This document shows positions 20,180 to 29,242 of a DNA stretch of 64,000 nucleotides, one piece after another. Position 1 is the first letter of the stretch; each line of letters opens with the position of its first letter. Location: assembly GCA_903886485.1 (NCBI GenBank), contig CAISMH010000012.1:248001-312000 (forward strand). The letters are read 5' to 3'. The DNA comes from an uncultured Burkholderiales bacterium (GTDB taxonomy: Bacteria > Pseudomonadota > Gammaproteobacteria > Burkholderiales > Burkholderiaceae_C). Made by a program: the position numbers and the translations under genes. The notes below the pieces were generated by a model. It made no database searches and was not told the origin of the DNA. It saw nothing but the letters and a program-made list of their open reading frames with translations.

Positions 20180-20185
20180 TATAAT
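20180..20185 (+). promoter_or_regulatory. Candidate rpoD promoter -10 box
   Basis: A consensus TATAAT lies 36 bp after the dnaG stop within the 252-bp dnaG-rpoD gap. No good -35 box is seen at the right distance. A small hairpin (CGCACT-AGCA-AGTGCG, 20189-20204) would lie at the very 5' end of the transcript. The remaining leader to 20396 shows no open frame with a sensible start, and an AGGAG precedes the rpoD ATG. Confidence 0.55.
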
Positions 20186-20396
20186 CCACGCACTAGCAAG
20201 TGCGACAGCAGCACCTCCGGGCCCGGCCAACCGTGACACAAGCGCACGACTCGCCACCTCACCGCAAGGACTGCATTCCAAATGTTCGCCCAATCCGCTT
20301 GCTTCTAGAGGTTCTTTTACTTCACCCCCCTTTTCTTTTCCCGCGCCGGGTTTTTGTGGCGCTGTGTATTTGTTTCTTTGATGTCTAGGAGTTTTC

Positions 20397-22817
20397 ATGC
20401 CTGTTGACCGCAAGTCCAAGAAGCCTGCCAAGCCTGTGGCCAAGAAGGTGGTTGCCAAACCTGTGAGCAAAAAGCCAGCCCCCGCTGCGCCCAAAGCCGC
20501 AGCCAAGCCCTCCGTCAAAGCCACGGTCAAGACAGTTACCAAGCCCACCGCAAAACCCGTTGCAAAAACGGCTGCCAAATCGGCAGCTAAAACCGCTGCT
20601 AAACCTGCAGCCAAGCCCGCAACGAAAGCCAAGTCAGTGCCCGCATCGAAAACCAAAGCTGTCGCCAAGCCAGCCACCAAAACCGCAGCCAAAACTACAC
20701 CCAAAGCTGAGGACACGAAGAAAAAAACTTCAGCCGTCGAAGCCCATGCACCCAAAGTAGCAGCCAAAAAAGCGCCTGCTAAAAAGGCCACCAAAGCCAA
20801 AGGCAAAAAAGCCAGTGCCGATGACGAAGACATGAGCGACATCGAAGCCGACCTTGTGGGCGAAGAGCCTGTGGTCGAAGCCGGTGCAGAAAAGGTCAAG
20901 CCGCTGCGCATGAAGATCAGCAAGGCCAAAGAACGCGCCTTGATGAAGGAGTTCGGTTTGGACGAAACCGTGCTGTCCGAAGAGGACATGCAAAAACGTC
21001 GTCAGCGCCTCAAAACCTTGATCAAACTTGGTAAGACGCGCGGCTACCTGACACACGGCGAAATCTCCGACCACTTGCCCGACAAATTGGTGGATGCTGA
21101 AACCCTTGAAGTGGTGATCAGCATGTTGAACGACATGGGCGTGGCCGTTTACGAACACACCCCTGACGCAGAAACACTGCTGCTCAACAACAACACGCCC
21201 ACAGCGGCCACCGAAGAAGAAGCCGAAGAAGAAGCCGAAGCCGCCTTGTCTACTGTGGACAGCGAATTCGGTCGCACCACCGACCCCGTGCGCATGTACA
21301 TGCGTGAGATGGGCACAGTCGAATTGCTGACCCGCGAAGGTGAAATCGAAATCGCCAAGCGCATCGAAGGCGGCTTGATGGACATGATGGCCGCGATCAG
21401 CGCCTCACCCGCCACCATTGCCGCCGTGCTGGCCATGGCCGAAGACATTCGCGAAAACAAAGTGGTCATCTCCACCATCGTGGACGGTTTCAACAACCTC
21501 AACGAAGCCGATGACTACGTGGCTGAAGAAGACTTCGACGAGTTTGACGAAGAAGACGATGACGACGGCAAAGGCGGCTCCAAAGCACTCACCAAGAAAT
21601 TGGAAGAGTTGAAAAACGCTGCGCTTGAACGCTTTGACCGCATGATTGTGTTGTTCGAAAAACTCCGCAAAACCTACGACAAAGAAGGCTACGGCACACC
21701 GGCCTACATGAAAGCGCAAAACGCTTTGACAGCCGAGTTGATGGGCATTCGCTTCACAGCCAAAACCATCGAAAAACTGTGCGAATCGGTACGTGGTCAA
21801 GTCGATGATGTGCGCAAGAACGAACGCGAGTTGCGCCGCATCATCGTGGACAAGTGCGGCATGCCACAAGCCACCTTCATCAAAGACTTCCCGCCGAACT
21901 TGCTCAACCTCAAGTGGGTTGAAAAGCAAGCCGCCGCAGGCAAGCCTTGGTCGACCACGATGGGGCGTTTCATCCCACCTGTGCAAGACTTGCAACAAAA
22001 GCTGATCGACTTGCAATCGCGCGTGGTGGTGCCTTTGGAGCAACTCAAAGACATCAACAAGCGCATGAACGCGGGTGAGCGCAGCTCACGCGGTGCGAAG
22101 AAGGAAATGATCGAAGCCAACTTACGTTTGGTCATTTCGATTGCCAAAAAATACACCAACCGTGGTTTGCAGTTCCTTGACTTGATCCAAGAAGGCAACA
22201 TTGGTTTGATGAAGGCCGTGGACAAGTTTGAATACCGTCGCGGCTATAAATTCTCGACCTATGCCACGTGGTGGATTCGCCAAGCCATCACACGCTCCAT
22301 CGCAGACCAGGCACGCACCATCCGTATTCCCGTGCACATGATCGAGACCATCAACAAGATGAACCGCATCAGTCGCCAACACTTGCAAGAGTTTGGCTTC
22401 GAGCCCGATGCCAGCGTTTTGGCCGAGAAGATGGAAATTCCAGAAGACAAGATTCGCAAGATCATGAAGATCGCCAAAGAGCCGATCTCGATGGAAACAC
22501 CGATCGGTGACGATGACGACAGCCACTTGGGTGACTTCATCGAAGACAGCGTCAACACCGCCCCCATCGAAGCAGCCATGCAAGCGGGCTTGCGCGATGT
22601 GGTCAAAGACATCTTGGATGGCCTCACTCCACGCGAAGCCAAAGTGCTGCGCATGCGCTTTGGTATCGAGATGGCCAGCGACCACACCTTGGAAGAGGTG
22701 GGCAAACAGTTTGACGTCACGCGCGAGCGCATCCGTCAAATCGAAGCCAAGGCCTTGCGTAAGTTGAAGCACCCCAGCCGCAGCGACAAACTGCGTAGCT
22801 TCATCGACACGATTTAA
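20397..22817 (+). CDS. rpoD: RNA polymerase primary sigma factor RpoD
   Basis: An 806-residue sigma-70. Residues 1-140 are a low-complexity Lys/Ala/Pro tract resembling histone H1 tails. Then come region 1.1 (about 172-245), region 1.2 ([11 protein letters not shown] near 296), the non-conserved region with an acidic stretch ([14 protein letters not shown]), regions 2 and 3 ([34 protein letters not shown] near 600-630) and region 4.2 with the -35-binding helix ([20 protein letters not shown]). The long basic tail makes the protein nearly 200 residues longer than E. coli RpoD. The gene ends at a strong bidirectional terminator. Confidence 0.97.
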   Translation: MPVDRKSKKPAKPVAKKVVAKPVSKKPAPAAPKAAAKPSVKATVKTVTKPTAKPVAKTAAKSAAKTAAKPAAKPATKAKSVPASKTKAVAKPATKTAAKTTPKAEDTKKKTSAVEAHAPKVAAKKAPAKKATKAKGKKASADDEDMSDIEADLVGEEPVVEAGAEKVKPLRMKISKAKERALMKEFGLDETVLSEEDMQKRRQRLKTLIKLGKTRGYLTHGEISDHLPDKLVDAETLEVVISMLNDMGVAVYEHTPDAETLLLNNNTPTAATEEEAEEEAEAALSTVDSEFGRTTDPVRMYMREMGTVELLTREGEIEIAKRIEGGLMDMMAAISASPATIAAVLAMAEDIRENKVVISTIVDGFNNLNEADDYVAEEDFDEFDEEDDDDGKGGSKALTKKLEELKNAALERFDRMIVLFEKLRKTYDKEGYGTPAYMKAQNALTAELMGIRFTAKTIEKLCESVRGQVDDVRKNERELRRIIVDKCGMPQATFIKDFPPNLLNLKWVEKQAAAGKPWSTTMGRFIPPVQDLQQKLIDLQSRVVVPLEQLKDINKRMNAGERSSRGAKKEMIEANLRLVISIAKKYTNRGLQFLDLIQEGNIGLMKAVDKFEYRRGYKFSTYATWWIRQAITRSIADQARTIRIPVHMIETINKMNRISRQHLQEFGFEPDASVLAEKMEIPEDKIRKIMKIAKEPISMETPIGDDDDSHLGDFIEDSVNTAPIEAAMQAGLRDVVKDILDGLTPREAKVLRMRFGIEMASDHTLEEVGKQFDVTRERIRQIEAKALRKLKHPSRSDKLRSFIDTI

Positions 22818-22851
22818 CAGCGACAACCGCCCTGCTTGTGTGGGGCCACAA

Positions 22852-22885
22852 AAAACCCCCGCTTGTTGGCACGTGCGGGGGTTTT
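22852..22885. terminator. Bidirectional terminator between rpoD and the dioxygenase gene
   Basis: A perfect 11-bp stem (AAAACCCCCGC paired with GCGGGGGTTTT) closes a 12-base loop. It has A-rich sequence on one side and T-rich on the other, so it can stop rpoD on the plus strand and the minus-strand gene ending at 22901. Confidence 0.92.
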
Positions 22886-22900
22886 CTTTTGTCTCAGGCT

Positions 22901-23737
22901 TTATGCAGTCGCCAAGGCCATCACGCCCGTTGCTGTGTTGGAGATAGGAATGTGATAGTTTTGATGCACGGGCTGGACCTTGTCGCCCAAAGCGCCGCGC
23001 ATGGCCAGCCACATCAGCAGTTCCACGCCTTGTGTGCCCGCCTTCTCAACCAACTCATGGATGCTGAACTGCGTGACCCACTCGGGGTTCTTTGGCAAGC
23101 TGTCCATGAACTCCAAATCAAACTTCTTGTTGATGTGGCCCGCACGCTCACCATCCAACTGGTGGCTCAAACCGCCAGTGCCCAACACCACCACATTCAA
23201 GTCACTGTTCCAACTGCGAATGGCATCGCCCACAGCCTTGCCCAAGTTGTAACAACGTTTGGCCGATGGCAGAGGGAACTGCACCGTGTTGATACAGATG
23301 GGCACGGTCAACACAGGGCATGTGTCGCCTGGCCAGAACAGCTTGAGCGGTAAGGTGAACGCATGGTCCACCAACATTTCTTGGCAAGTGACGACATCAA
23401 ACTCTTTGTCGACCAGCTCGTTGATGATGTGCCACGACAAGTCAGGCGCTCCTTTGAACGGCGGCAAGGTGGGGATGCCCCAACCTTCATCCGCATTGTT
23501 GTATTGCGCAGCAGCACCCACAGCAAACGTGGGCATCTTGTCGAGAAAGAAGTTCAAACCATGGTCGTTGTAGAAGACGACTGCCACGTCTGGCTTGACC
23601 TTGCCCAGCCACTCGTGAATGGGAGGGAATCCATCAAAGAACGGTTTCCAATACGGGTCTTGTTGAATGCCTTTGGCAATCGCGCTGCCAATGGATGGGA
23701 TGTGTGATGAGGCGAGGCCGCCCACGATGTTTGCCAT
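22901..23737 (-). CDS. Class III extradiol dioxygenase, beta subunit (LigB family, second copy)
   Basis: The 278-residue catalytic subunit of a LigAB-type ring-cleaving dioxygenase. The Fe(II) ligands of LigB are conserved: His in SSHIPSIG, His in YNDHGL, and Glu in GTQGVELLMW. So is the catalytic His in GTGGLSHQLDG. It differs clearly from the protocatechuate enzyme PmdB in this window, so it probably prefers another catechol acid such as gallate or 3-O-methylgallate. That specificity is inference. The small subunit gene lies 15 bp upstream and an AGGAG precedes the ATG. A divergent LysR gene is beyond it. Confidence 0.85.
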   Translation of the reverse strand: MANIVGGLASSHIPSIGSAIAKGIQQDPYWKPFFDGFPPIHEWLGKVKPDVAVVFYNDHGLNFFLDKMPTFAVGAAAQYNNADEGWGIPTLPPFKGAPDLSWHIINELVDKEFDVVTCQEMLVDHAFTLPLKLFWPGDTCPVLTVPICINTVQFPLPSAKRCYNLGKAVGDAIRSWNSDLNVVVLGTGGLSHQLDGERAGHINKKFDLEFMDSLPKNPEWVTQFSIHELVEKAGTQGVELLMWLAMRGALGDKVQPVHQNYHIPISNTATGVMALATA

Positions 23738-23752
23738 GGTGTGTCTCCTAAT

Positions 23753-24103
23753 TTATGAGTGGGCTGCGGCACGCAGCTTGGCTTTGAATTCTTCTTTGGT
23801 CATGCCGGTTTGCGCAGCACCTAGGTCTTGCACATCCAAGCCCAAAATTCCGGCGAACTTGGCGAGGTAGTACACATTGCCGCCTGCGGCAATGAGGCCC
23901 AACACATCGCGTGTGCGAATGGCATCGGCTTGTTGCGCATTCAAGCCGTACTGCACCATGTAGGCCTCTTCGTCGGCTTTGAAGGCGTTGCGGTTGTCGG
24001 CGCTGTTGAAGGAATAACACATCTTGTTGAGGGCGTAGCCCTTTTGGGCTTGCTCCCCGTCAAACAACGTGGTTCCAAATATCGGTTCTGGTTGGTGGTT
24101 CAT
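23753..24103 (-). CDS. Extradiol dioxygenase small subunit (LigA family, second copy)
   Basis: A 116-residue protein of the LigA alpha-subunit family, which packs on the catalytic subunit and closes its active site. It shares the family pattern GYALNKMCYSFNSADNRNAF, then TRDVLGLIAAGGNVYYLAKFAGILG and MTKEEFK, but lacks the C-terminal 30-residue tail of the pmd operon homologue. AAGGAG lies 6-7 bases before the ATG. The gene reads into the beta-subunit gene. Confidence 0.85.
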   Translation of the reverse strand: MNHQPEPIFGTTLFDGEQAQKGYALNKMCYSFNSADNRNAFKADEEAYMVQYGLNAQQADAIRTRDVLGLIAAGGNVYYLAKFAGILGLDVQDLGAAQTGMTKEEFKAKLRAAAHS

Positions 24104-24162
24104 GCCTGTCTCCTTGCTTGAAGTTGTTCAATGGGGGAGAGTTTGGGCCGTCCAACCCATAA

Positions 24163-24188
24163 AATAAACCAAGCAATCTTCATTTATT
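24163..24188. promoter_or_regulatory. Inverted repeat in the LigAB-2/LysR divergent promoter
   Basis: AATAAA and TTTATT, spaced by 14 bases, flank an AT-rich stretch in the 87-bp gap between the divergent dioxygenase and LysR genes. LysR proteins usually bind such dyads between themselves and the divergent target. The arms are short, so this is a weak candidate. Confidence 0.3.
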
Positions 24189-24190
24189 CC

Positions 24191-25075
24191 ATGAAAAAAT
24201 TTAATCATTTGGATTTGGATGGTCACCTGCTGCATCTGCTCAGGACGGTCATTGAACAAGGCTCGGTGACTGCGGCAGCCAATGCCTTGGGCATCACCCA
24301 ATCCGCTGTGAGCCATCAGTTGGACCGCTTGCGTGCCATCGTGGGCGACGCGCTGTTTGTCAAATCCGGCCGCGGCATTGTGCCTACCGCGCGCGCCGAA
24401 GCTTTGGCGCAGCAAGCCCAAGGCTTACTCACGCAACTGCAAGGCTTTGTGCACAGCGGCGCGTTTGAACCCGCGCAGCTGAGTCAATGCTTCACCATCG
24501 CGGCGAACGATTTACAACGCGACATCCTGCTGCCCAAGCTGCTCCATCGCTTGCAAGCGCAAGCGCCGGCTGTCACGCTGCGCGTGGTGCCCTCGGACGT
24601 GCCCAGTGCCGACATGCTGCGTGCGCAAGACTGCCAACTGGTCATCAGCCCACGCCCACCAGACGCCACCGACATCAAACACAAACGTTTGTTCGCCGAC
24701 AGCTACCGCGTGTTTTACGACCCACAAATGCGCAAAGCGCCGCGCTCCCTCAAAGCCTATGAAGCCGCAGAACACATCACCGTGGTGCATCAGCCGCGTC
24801 GCAGCTTAGACATTGACGAGCTGCTTCTCAAACAAGGCATACAGCGCCGCTTTGCCGCGACCCTGAGCAACTTTGCAGGCGTGGCGGCCTTCGTCACAGG
24901 CACCGAGCGTTTGGCCACCCTCCCCGGCTTGTTGCGCCAAGGTTTGTTGCGTGGTTTGGCCGATGCGCCTGTGCCTTTTGAAACCCCAGAGATGCCGATG
25001 TATGCCATTTGGCATGTGCGCCACCAGCAAGACCCGGTGCACGTGTGGCTACGTGAACAGTTGTTCGAATGCTAA
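24191..25075 (+). CDS. LysR-family regulator of the second LigAB pair
   Basis: A 294-residue LysR regulator. The winged helix-turn-helix is clear at residues 8-65 (VIEQGSVTAAANALGITQSAVSHQLDRLR), followed by a periplasmic-binding-like effector domain from about 92. It is divergent from the LigAB-type dioxygenase genes and most likely activates them in response to their substrate. The chosen ATG lies 20 codons after the first possible start and matches where the helix-turn-helix normally begins. It converges with the aldo/keto reductase gene across 15 bp. Confidence 0.88.
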   Translation: MKKFNHLDLDGHLLHLLRTVIEQGSVTAAANALGITQSAVSHQLDRLRAIVGDALFVKSGRGIVPTARAEALAQQAQGLLTQLQGFVHSGAFEPAQLSQCFTIAANDLQRDILLPKLLHRLQAQAPAVTLRVVPSDVPSADMLRAQDCQLVISPRPPDATDIKHKRLFADSYRVFYDPQMRKAPRSLKAYEAAEHITVVHQPRRSLDIDELLLKQGIQRRFAATLSNFAGVAAFVTGTERLATLPGLLRQGLLRGLADAPVPFETPEMPMYAIWHVRHQQDPVHVWLREQLFEC

Positions 25076-25090
25076 GGACTGGGTATAGGT

Positions 25091-26104
25091 CTAGCCAGCC
25101 AGTGACGCAAACTCTTCGGTGTCCACTTCCGATGCATTGACGGCGTTGTAACGCGGCCCCTTGACGGTGTGCTGATTGATGAGCGCTTCCAGGCGCTGCA
25201 TCTGCTCTGGCGACAACACCACGTCAGCGGCGGCCATGTTGTCTTCGAGGTGGTGGATGTTTTGCGTGCCTGGAATGGGAATGAGCTGGCTGTCTTTGTG
25301 TAGCAACCAAGCCAGCGCCAATTGAGCAGGTGAGCAGCCGACTTCATGCGCCATGGCTTGGTACGCATCGAGTAGCGGCAAATTGGCCGCATAGGTCTCT
25401 GCTGCAAAGCGAGGCATGGCACGGCGAATGTCGTTGGCAGCCAAGGTGTTGACGTCTCTCAAATCTCCACACAAGAAACCACGCGCAACCGGACTGAACG
25501 CCACAAAGGTAGCCCCCAGTTCTTCACAAGCTTTCAGGACGGCAATTTCAGGGTTGCGCGTCCACAGCGAATATTCGGTTTGCACCGCGGCAATGGGATG
25601 CACCGCATGGGCCTTGCGCAGCGTGGTGGCAGAAACTTCGCTCAAGCCAATTTCGCGAACCTTGCCAGCACGCACGAGGTCGCTCAGGGCACCCACGCTG
25701 TCTTCGATGGGCACTTGTTTGTCCCAACGGTGCAAGTAGTAAAGGTCAATCACATCGGTACCCAAACGGGCCAAGCTGTCTTCACAGTTTTGGCGAATCG
25801 CTTCAGGGCGGCCATTGATCACTCGCTTCACACCATCTGGGAACGACACACCGGCCATGCCCCCCTTGCTGCACAAGGTGATGTGGTGCCGATGCGATTT
25901 GAGGACTCTGCCCACCAGCAATTCGTTGGTGCCAAAACCATACAAAGCGGCGGTGTCGAACATCGTCACGCCGAGGTCCAAGGCACGGTGAAGCAAAGCT
26001 TCAGCCGCCTCAGGCGCGGGTGGCGCGCCATAGGCATGACTCAAGTTCATGCAGCCGAGGCCAATGGCGGAGACTTGGAAGGGGCCGAGTTGACGTTGTT
26101 TCAT
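25091..26104 (-). CDS. Aldo/keto reductase
   Basis: A 337-residue (beta/alpha)8 NADPH-dependent oxidoreductase. The catalytic tetrad is visible: Asp and Tyr in MFDTAALYGFGTNE, Lys in TLCSKGGM, His in LYYLHRWD. The cofactor loop (LIPIPGTQNIHHLEDN) is near the C-terminus. Substrate unknown. It is the last gene of the TRAP-dehydroshikimate operon and its ATG overlaps the preceding stop as ATGA, so a role on a ketone or aldehyde of the hydroaromatic route is plausible but unproven. Confidence 0.85.
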   Translation of the reverse strand: MKQRQLGPFQVSAIGLGCMNLSHAYGAPPAPEAAEALLHRALDLGVTMFDTAALYGFGTNELLVGRVLKSHRHHITLCSKGGMAGVSFPDGVKRVINGRPEAIRQNCEDSLARLGTDVIDLYYLHRWDKQVPIEDSVGALSDLVRAGKVREIGLSEVSATTLRKAHAVHPIAAVQTEYSLWTRNPEIAVLKACEELGATFVAFSPVARGFLCGDLRDVNTLAANDIRRAMPRFAAETYAANLPLLDAYQAMAHEVGCSPAQLALAWLLHKDSQLIPIPGTQNIHHLEDNMAAADVVLSPEQMQRLEALINQHTVKGPRYNAVNASEVDTEEFASLAG

Positions 26105-26988
26105 GTGGGTGTGTTGGTGCGTGTCCATGCAGGCAATGGGGCCGAGCGATGCAGCACGCTGTCGTGCAGCCATGTGGCGCTCTTGCGCGCACGCTCGGCC
26201 ACGGTGGCCAGAGGTAATTGTTGGTAATCGTCGTTGAAGACTTCAAAGCTGTAGTCACCGCGATAGCCGATGCGATCCAAGCGCAGCACCAAGTCGGCCA
26301 AAGCCTCGCTGTGCACGCCCTCGCCCGGGAACACGCGGAAAGTGCGCGCAGTGGTCATACGGTCTTCAAAGGTGGGCGTTTCGTGCCACATGAAGTCCGA
26401 GAGTTGCACCAAGAAAATCTTGTCCGGGTCAAGGTCTTCAATCGCATCCAAGGCGGTGTTGGCAGCAAAGATGTGAAAAGAGTCCAAGCCAATCCCGAGG
26501 TTGGGGCAATCGGCGCGACACACCACATCCCAAGAGGTGGTGAATTCGTTGACGGTGCGGCCCCATGACAAACCTTCATAAGCCACTTTGATGCCCAAAG
26601 GCAAGGCCATCATGGCGAGCTTCTTTAAGTCGCGCGCAATGTGGTCCAAGTCATCTGTCGCGTGGCGTGAGGTGGACGAGCATGCCAACAGCACTTTGCT
26701 GCCGGTGGCCGCACACATCTCCAACATCGACTTGGCAATGTCGACTTTGTAGCCATGCAAGTGACCCGATAAGCCTTCAAAGTCGCGCAACACCTGAAAG
26801 CCTGTGGGACGCAAGCCACTGGCATGCACGGCGGCCACCGCGGCAGGTACACCGCCGGGGTGGGTGACCAAGTCACGCGCCATGAGCATGACTTGCGAGA
26901 AGCCTGCGTCTTTCATCGCCGACAGCTTGGCCTCTAACGAGCCCGCCATCGTGATGGTGTCCATGCCGAAGCCATCGAGTAGGTTCAT
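26101..26988 (-). CDS. 3-Dehydroshikimate dehydratase, TIM-barrel catalytic protein
   Basis: A 295-residue AP-endonuclease-2-like TIM barrel that matches the N-terminal half of two-domain dehydratases such as Pseudomonas QuiC1. It shows PTGFQVLRDFEGL, YEGLSWGRTVNEF (metal Glu), LGIGLDSFHIF (Asp/His), KIFLVQLSDF, FRVFPGEGV and YSFEVFNDD (Glu). Such enzymes dehydrate 3-dehydroshikimate to protocatechuate with a divalent metal. Here it stands alone, 14 bp after a gene for the other QuiC half. It joins the aroQ/aroE-like steps to the pmd ring-cleavage operon. Confidence 0.85.
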   Translation of the reverse strand: MNLLDGFGMDTITMAGSLEAKLSAMKDAGFSQVMLMARDLVTHPGGVPAAVAAVHASGLRPTGFQVLRDFEGLSGHLHGYKVDIAKSMLEMCAATGSKVLLACSSTSRHATDDLDHIARDLKKLAMMALPLGIKVAYEGLSWGRTVNEFTTSWDVVCRADCPNLGIGLDSFHIFAANTALDAIEDLDPDKIFLVQLSDFMWHETPTFEDRMTTARTFRVFPGEGVHSEALADLVLRLDRIGYRGDYSFEVFNDDYQQLPLATVAERARKSATWLHDSVLHRSAPLPAWTRTNTPT

Positions 26989-27002
26989 ACTGTGGCCTCG
27001 AT

Positions 27003-27884
27003 TCAGTTGTCTTTGTGAACCAGCTCAAACGACACCGAGCCCAAGGCACTGCGTGTGAGTGCGCCACGGTCTTCTGGGTGCAACTGGGTCGACTCGACAA
27101 ACTCCACCCCACGGGCTTTGAGTGCAGCCACCGCCGCCCCCACATCCGCAGCACCTAAGCCAATGCGTTGCAAACACTCAGAAGAGTCATCGGTGTCCAT
27201 CCATGGATCGGGTTCGATGAGTTGCCACAAGAAGTTGCCGCACGGGCTCTTCATCAACTTGCCCTTGGGCAAGATGCCAAAGCGCTGCTCGTCGGGCACA
27301 AAGCTGAAATCAAACATGTGTTCAAAGTACGCCAGCCAGTCCGCGCTGCGGCCTGCGCCGATGTACTGCACCACACCAAAGTAGCTCATACCCGCTGTGG
27401 CTTGTGGGTGCTGATCCACGGTAGGAATGGGTTTGAAGTCAATGTCGTAGATCGAAAACTCTTGCCAGCGGTCCACAAAGTAAAAGCGGCTGCCGCCCGG
27501 GCCGTGAATAGCGGGGATATGCAATTCCATCGCTTGCGCTTGGCTGCTCACATTCCATGCACCCAACTCCATGCAGCGGGTGTGGGCTTGCAGGGCATCA
27601 CGCACACGGAATGCCACCGCAGAAATGACAGGCTGCCCATCGGTGGTGGCACTGACACGCGCATCGTCGGGGCTGGCGTTAACGACCAAATTCATACCGC
27701 CTTGGCGGTACAAAGTCACCTCACGCGAACGGTGACGAGCCACGGGGCGAAAGCCCATGTTCTCCAACACTTGGCCCAAGGCCTGTGGTCGGCTGGTGGC
27801 GTACTCGATGAACTCAATTCCCTCCAAGCCCAAACGGTTGGGCATGTCGGGCACGGACTCGCGGTGTGAAGATGGCAAGGTCAT
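27003..27884 (-). CDS. HPPD-like VOC protein (C-terminal half of QuiC-type dehydratase)
   Basis: A 293-residue protein of two tandem vicinal-oxygen-chelate modules resembling 4-hydroxyphenylpyruvate dioxygenase (GLEGIEFIEYATS, then FVDRWQEFSIYDIDF and GMSYFGVVQYI, and near the end LGSVSFELVHKD). In QuiC1-type enzymes this domain is fused behind the TIM barrel and has no established dioxygenase role there. Here it is a separate gene placed before the TIM-barrel gene, so the order is reversed. The ATG at 27884 has GGAG six bases upstream. The earlier TTG at 27896 has no such signal. Confidence 0.78.
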   Translation of the reverse strand: MTLPSSHRESVPDMPNRLGLEGIEFIEYATSRPQALGQVLENMGFRPVARHRSREVTLYRQGGMNLVVNASPDDARVSATTDGQPVISAVAFRVRDALQAHTRCMELGAWNVSSQAQAMELHIPAIHGPGGSRFYFVDRWQEFSIYDIDFKPIPTVDQHPQATAGMSYFGVVQYIGAGRSADWLAYFEHMFDFSFVPDEQRFGILPKGKLMKSPCGNFLWQLIEPDPWMDTDDSSECLQRIGLGAADVGAAVAALKARGVEFVESTQLHPEDRGALTRSALGSVSFELVHKDN

Positions 27885-27913
27885 CAAATACTCCAAGAAA
27901 AATCAAACTGACT

Positions 27914-28765
27914 TCAGTAGCTCAGTTGCGCCACATCGCGCAGCACCTCTGCGGTGGTGGTGGGCAAGCCAAAGTATTCAAGGTAGGCAGGGATTTGCTC
28001 AAACAACATGTCTGAGCCTACCTGCACGCGGCAACCACGGTTTTGAGCTGCTTGCAAGAAGGCCGTCATTTCGGTCTTCATCACCACCTCACCCACAAAC
28101 GCGTCTGTTGAAATGCGCGACACGTCCATTGGCAACGCATCGCCTTCGTTCATGCCCATGGGCGTGGCATTGACCACCAAGTCGTGGCCTGCGGGATCGT
28201 TAGAGCCTGTACGCACATCAGTGTGCGGATAATTTTGTTTCAATCGTTGACCCAAGGCATCTGCAGATTGCGTGTTCACATCAAACAAGCTGATCGCAGC
28301 GATACCCGTTGCGGCTAAGGATGCGGCAATCGCACAACCCACACCGCCAGAACCGACCACCAACACGCGTTTGCCCGTGAGGTCGAAGCCCTTGCGTTGT
28401 ACGCCGCGAACAAAACCTGCGCCATCAAACATGTCACCCACCAAGCGGCCGTCGGCCAGCTTCTTCACCGCGTTGCAAGCACCCGCCACGCGCACGGTGG
28501 CCGTGACTTCGTCGAGTAAGCCGACGGTGACCACCTTGTGTGGCATGGTGATGAGCGCACCACAAATGTTGGTCAGGCTGAACACCGATTTCAAAAACAC
28601 CGGATAGTAAGGCGTTTGGCAGCCCATGGGCACCACCACCGCATTGATGCCCGCACTGGCGAAGTACGGGTTGTAAATCATGGGCGATTTGAAGGTGTGT
28701 GTGGGATAACCAATGTGCGCAATCAGCTGAGTGTTGCCATTGATAGAAATGCCGTACTTGCTCAT
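27914..28765 (-). CDS. Shikimate dehydrogenase-like enzyme (AroE family), copy 1
   Basis: A 283-residue AroE-fold protein. The catalytic Lys is in ITMPHK, the paired Asp in GDMFDGAGF, the NAD(P)-binding loop is GSGGVG, and NATPMGM and a late Gln (DMLFEQ) are conserved. The substrate carboxylate motif is changed: the usual His-Ser-x-Ser-Pro reads THTFKSP, so the first Ser is Phe, and the usual Asn-Thr-Asp reads Met-Phe-Asp. It is therefore probably a catabolic hydroaromatic dehydrogenase rather than the biosynthetic AroE. It lies between aroQ and the dehydratase genes. Confidence 0.82.
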   Translation of the reverse strand: MSKYGISINGNTQLIAHIGYPTHTFKSPMIYNPYFASAGINAVVVPMGCQTPYYPVFLKSVFSLTNICGALITMPHKVVTVGLLDEVTATVRVAGACNAVKKLADGRLVGDMFDGAGFVRGVQRKGFDLTGKRVLVVGSGGVGCAIAASLAATGIAAISLFDVNTQSADALGQRLKQNYPHTDVRTGSNDPAGHDLVVNATPMGMNEGDALPMDVSRISTDAFVGEVVMKTEMTAFLQAAQNRGCRVQVGSDMLFEQIPAYLEYFGLPTTTAEVLRDVAQLSY

Positions 28766-28768
28766 GAT

Positions 28769-29212
28769 TTATTTCGACGAATGAGCGGCTGCGACAGCTG
28801 CACGCAAAGCCAACAAATAACTGTCAGCACCAAAGCCACAAATTTGGCCCTTCACAATTTCTGCGAACACCGACTTATGACGGAACTCTTCGCGCGCATG
28901 GATGTTGGACATGTGCAATTCCACAATCGGGCATGTCAAGATGGCCAAGGCATCGCGGATGCCATAGCTGTAGTGCGTCCACGCGCCAGCGTTGATCAAC
29001 ACCGCGTCCACACCGTCGAGGAAACCTTTGTGAATGCGCTCACACATATCACCTTCGTGATTGGTTTGAAAACACTCAACTTGGGCGCCTAGCTCGGCAC
29101 CCAGTTTTTGCAAGTTGGCATTGATTTCGTCGAGCGTGATGGTGCCGTATTGCACAGGATCGCGCTTGCCAAACATATCGTGGTTGATGCCGTGCAGCAT
29201 GAGAATTTTCAA
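28769..29212 (-). CDS. aroQ: Type II 3-dehydroquinate dehydratase
   Basis: A 147-residue dodecamer-type dehydroquinase converting 3-dehydroquinate to 3-dehydroshikimate. The catalytic Tyr (QYGTITLDEI), the Asn in INAGAWTHYS, the catalytic His in ELHMSNIHAREEFR and the Arg after it are kept. The opening loop is divergent: HGINHDMFGKRDP replaces the usual NGPNLNLLGxREP. The start is a TTG with AGGAG six bases upstream. An ATG four codons further in would remove the first beta strand. Its place in a transport and dehydratase operon points to a catabolic role. Confidence 0.85.
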   Translation of the reverse strand: MKILMLHGINHDMFGKRDPVQYGTITLDEINANLQKLGAELGAQVECFQTNHEGDMCERIHKGFLDGVDAVLINAGAWTHYSYGIRDALAILTCPIVELHMSNIHAREEFRHKSVFAEIVKGQICGFGADSYLLALRAAVAAAHSSK

Positions 29213-29242
29213 AACAATCTCCTGATATCAGTTCGTCTAAAA

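Noticed and set aside
20397..20816. Lys/Ala-rich start of rpoD as a separate histone-like gene
   Set aside because: It is in frame with the sigma factor without a stop, and AGGAG precedes only the first ATG. It is a protein extension.
22818..22900. tRNA or small RNA between rpoD and the dioxygenase gene
   Set aside because: The only structure is the bidirectional terminator. No cloverleaf pattern could be made out.
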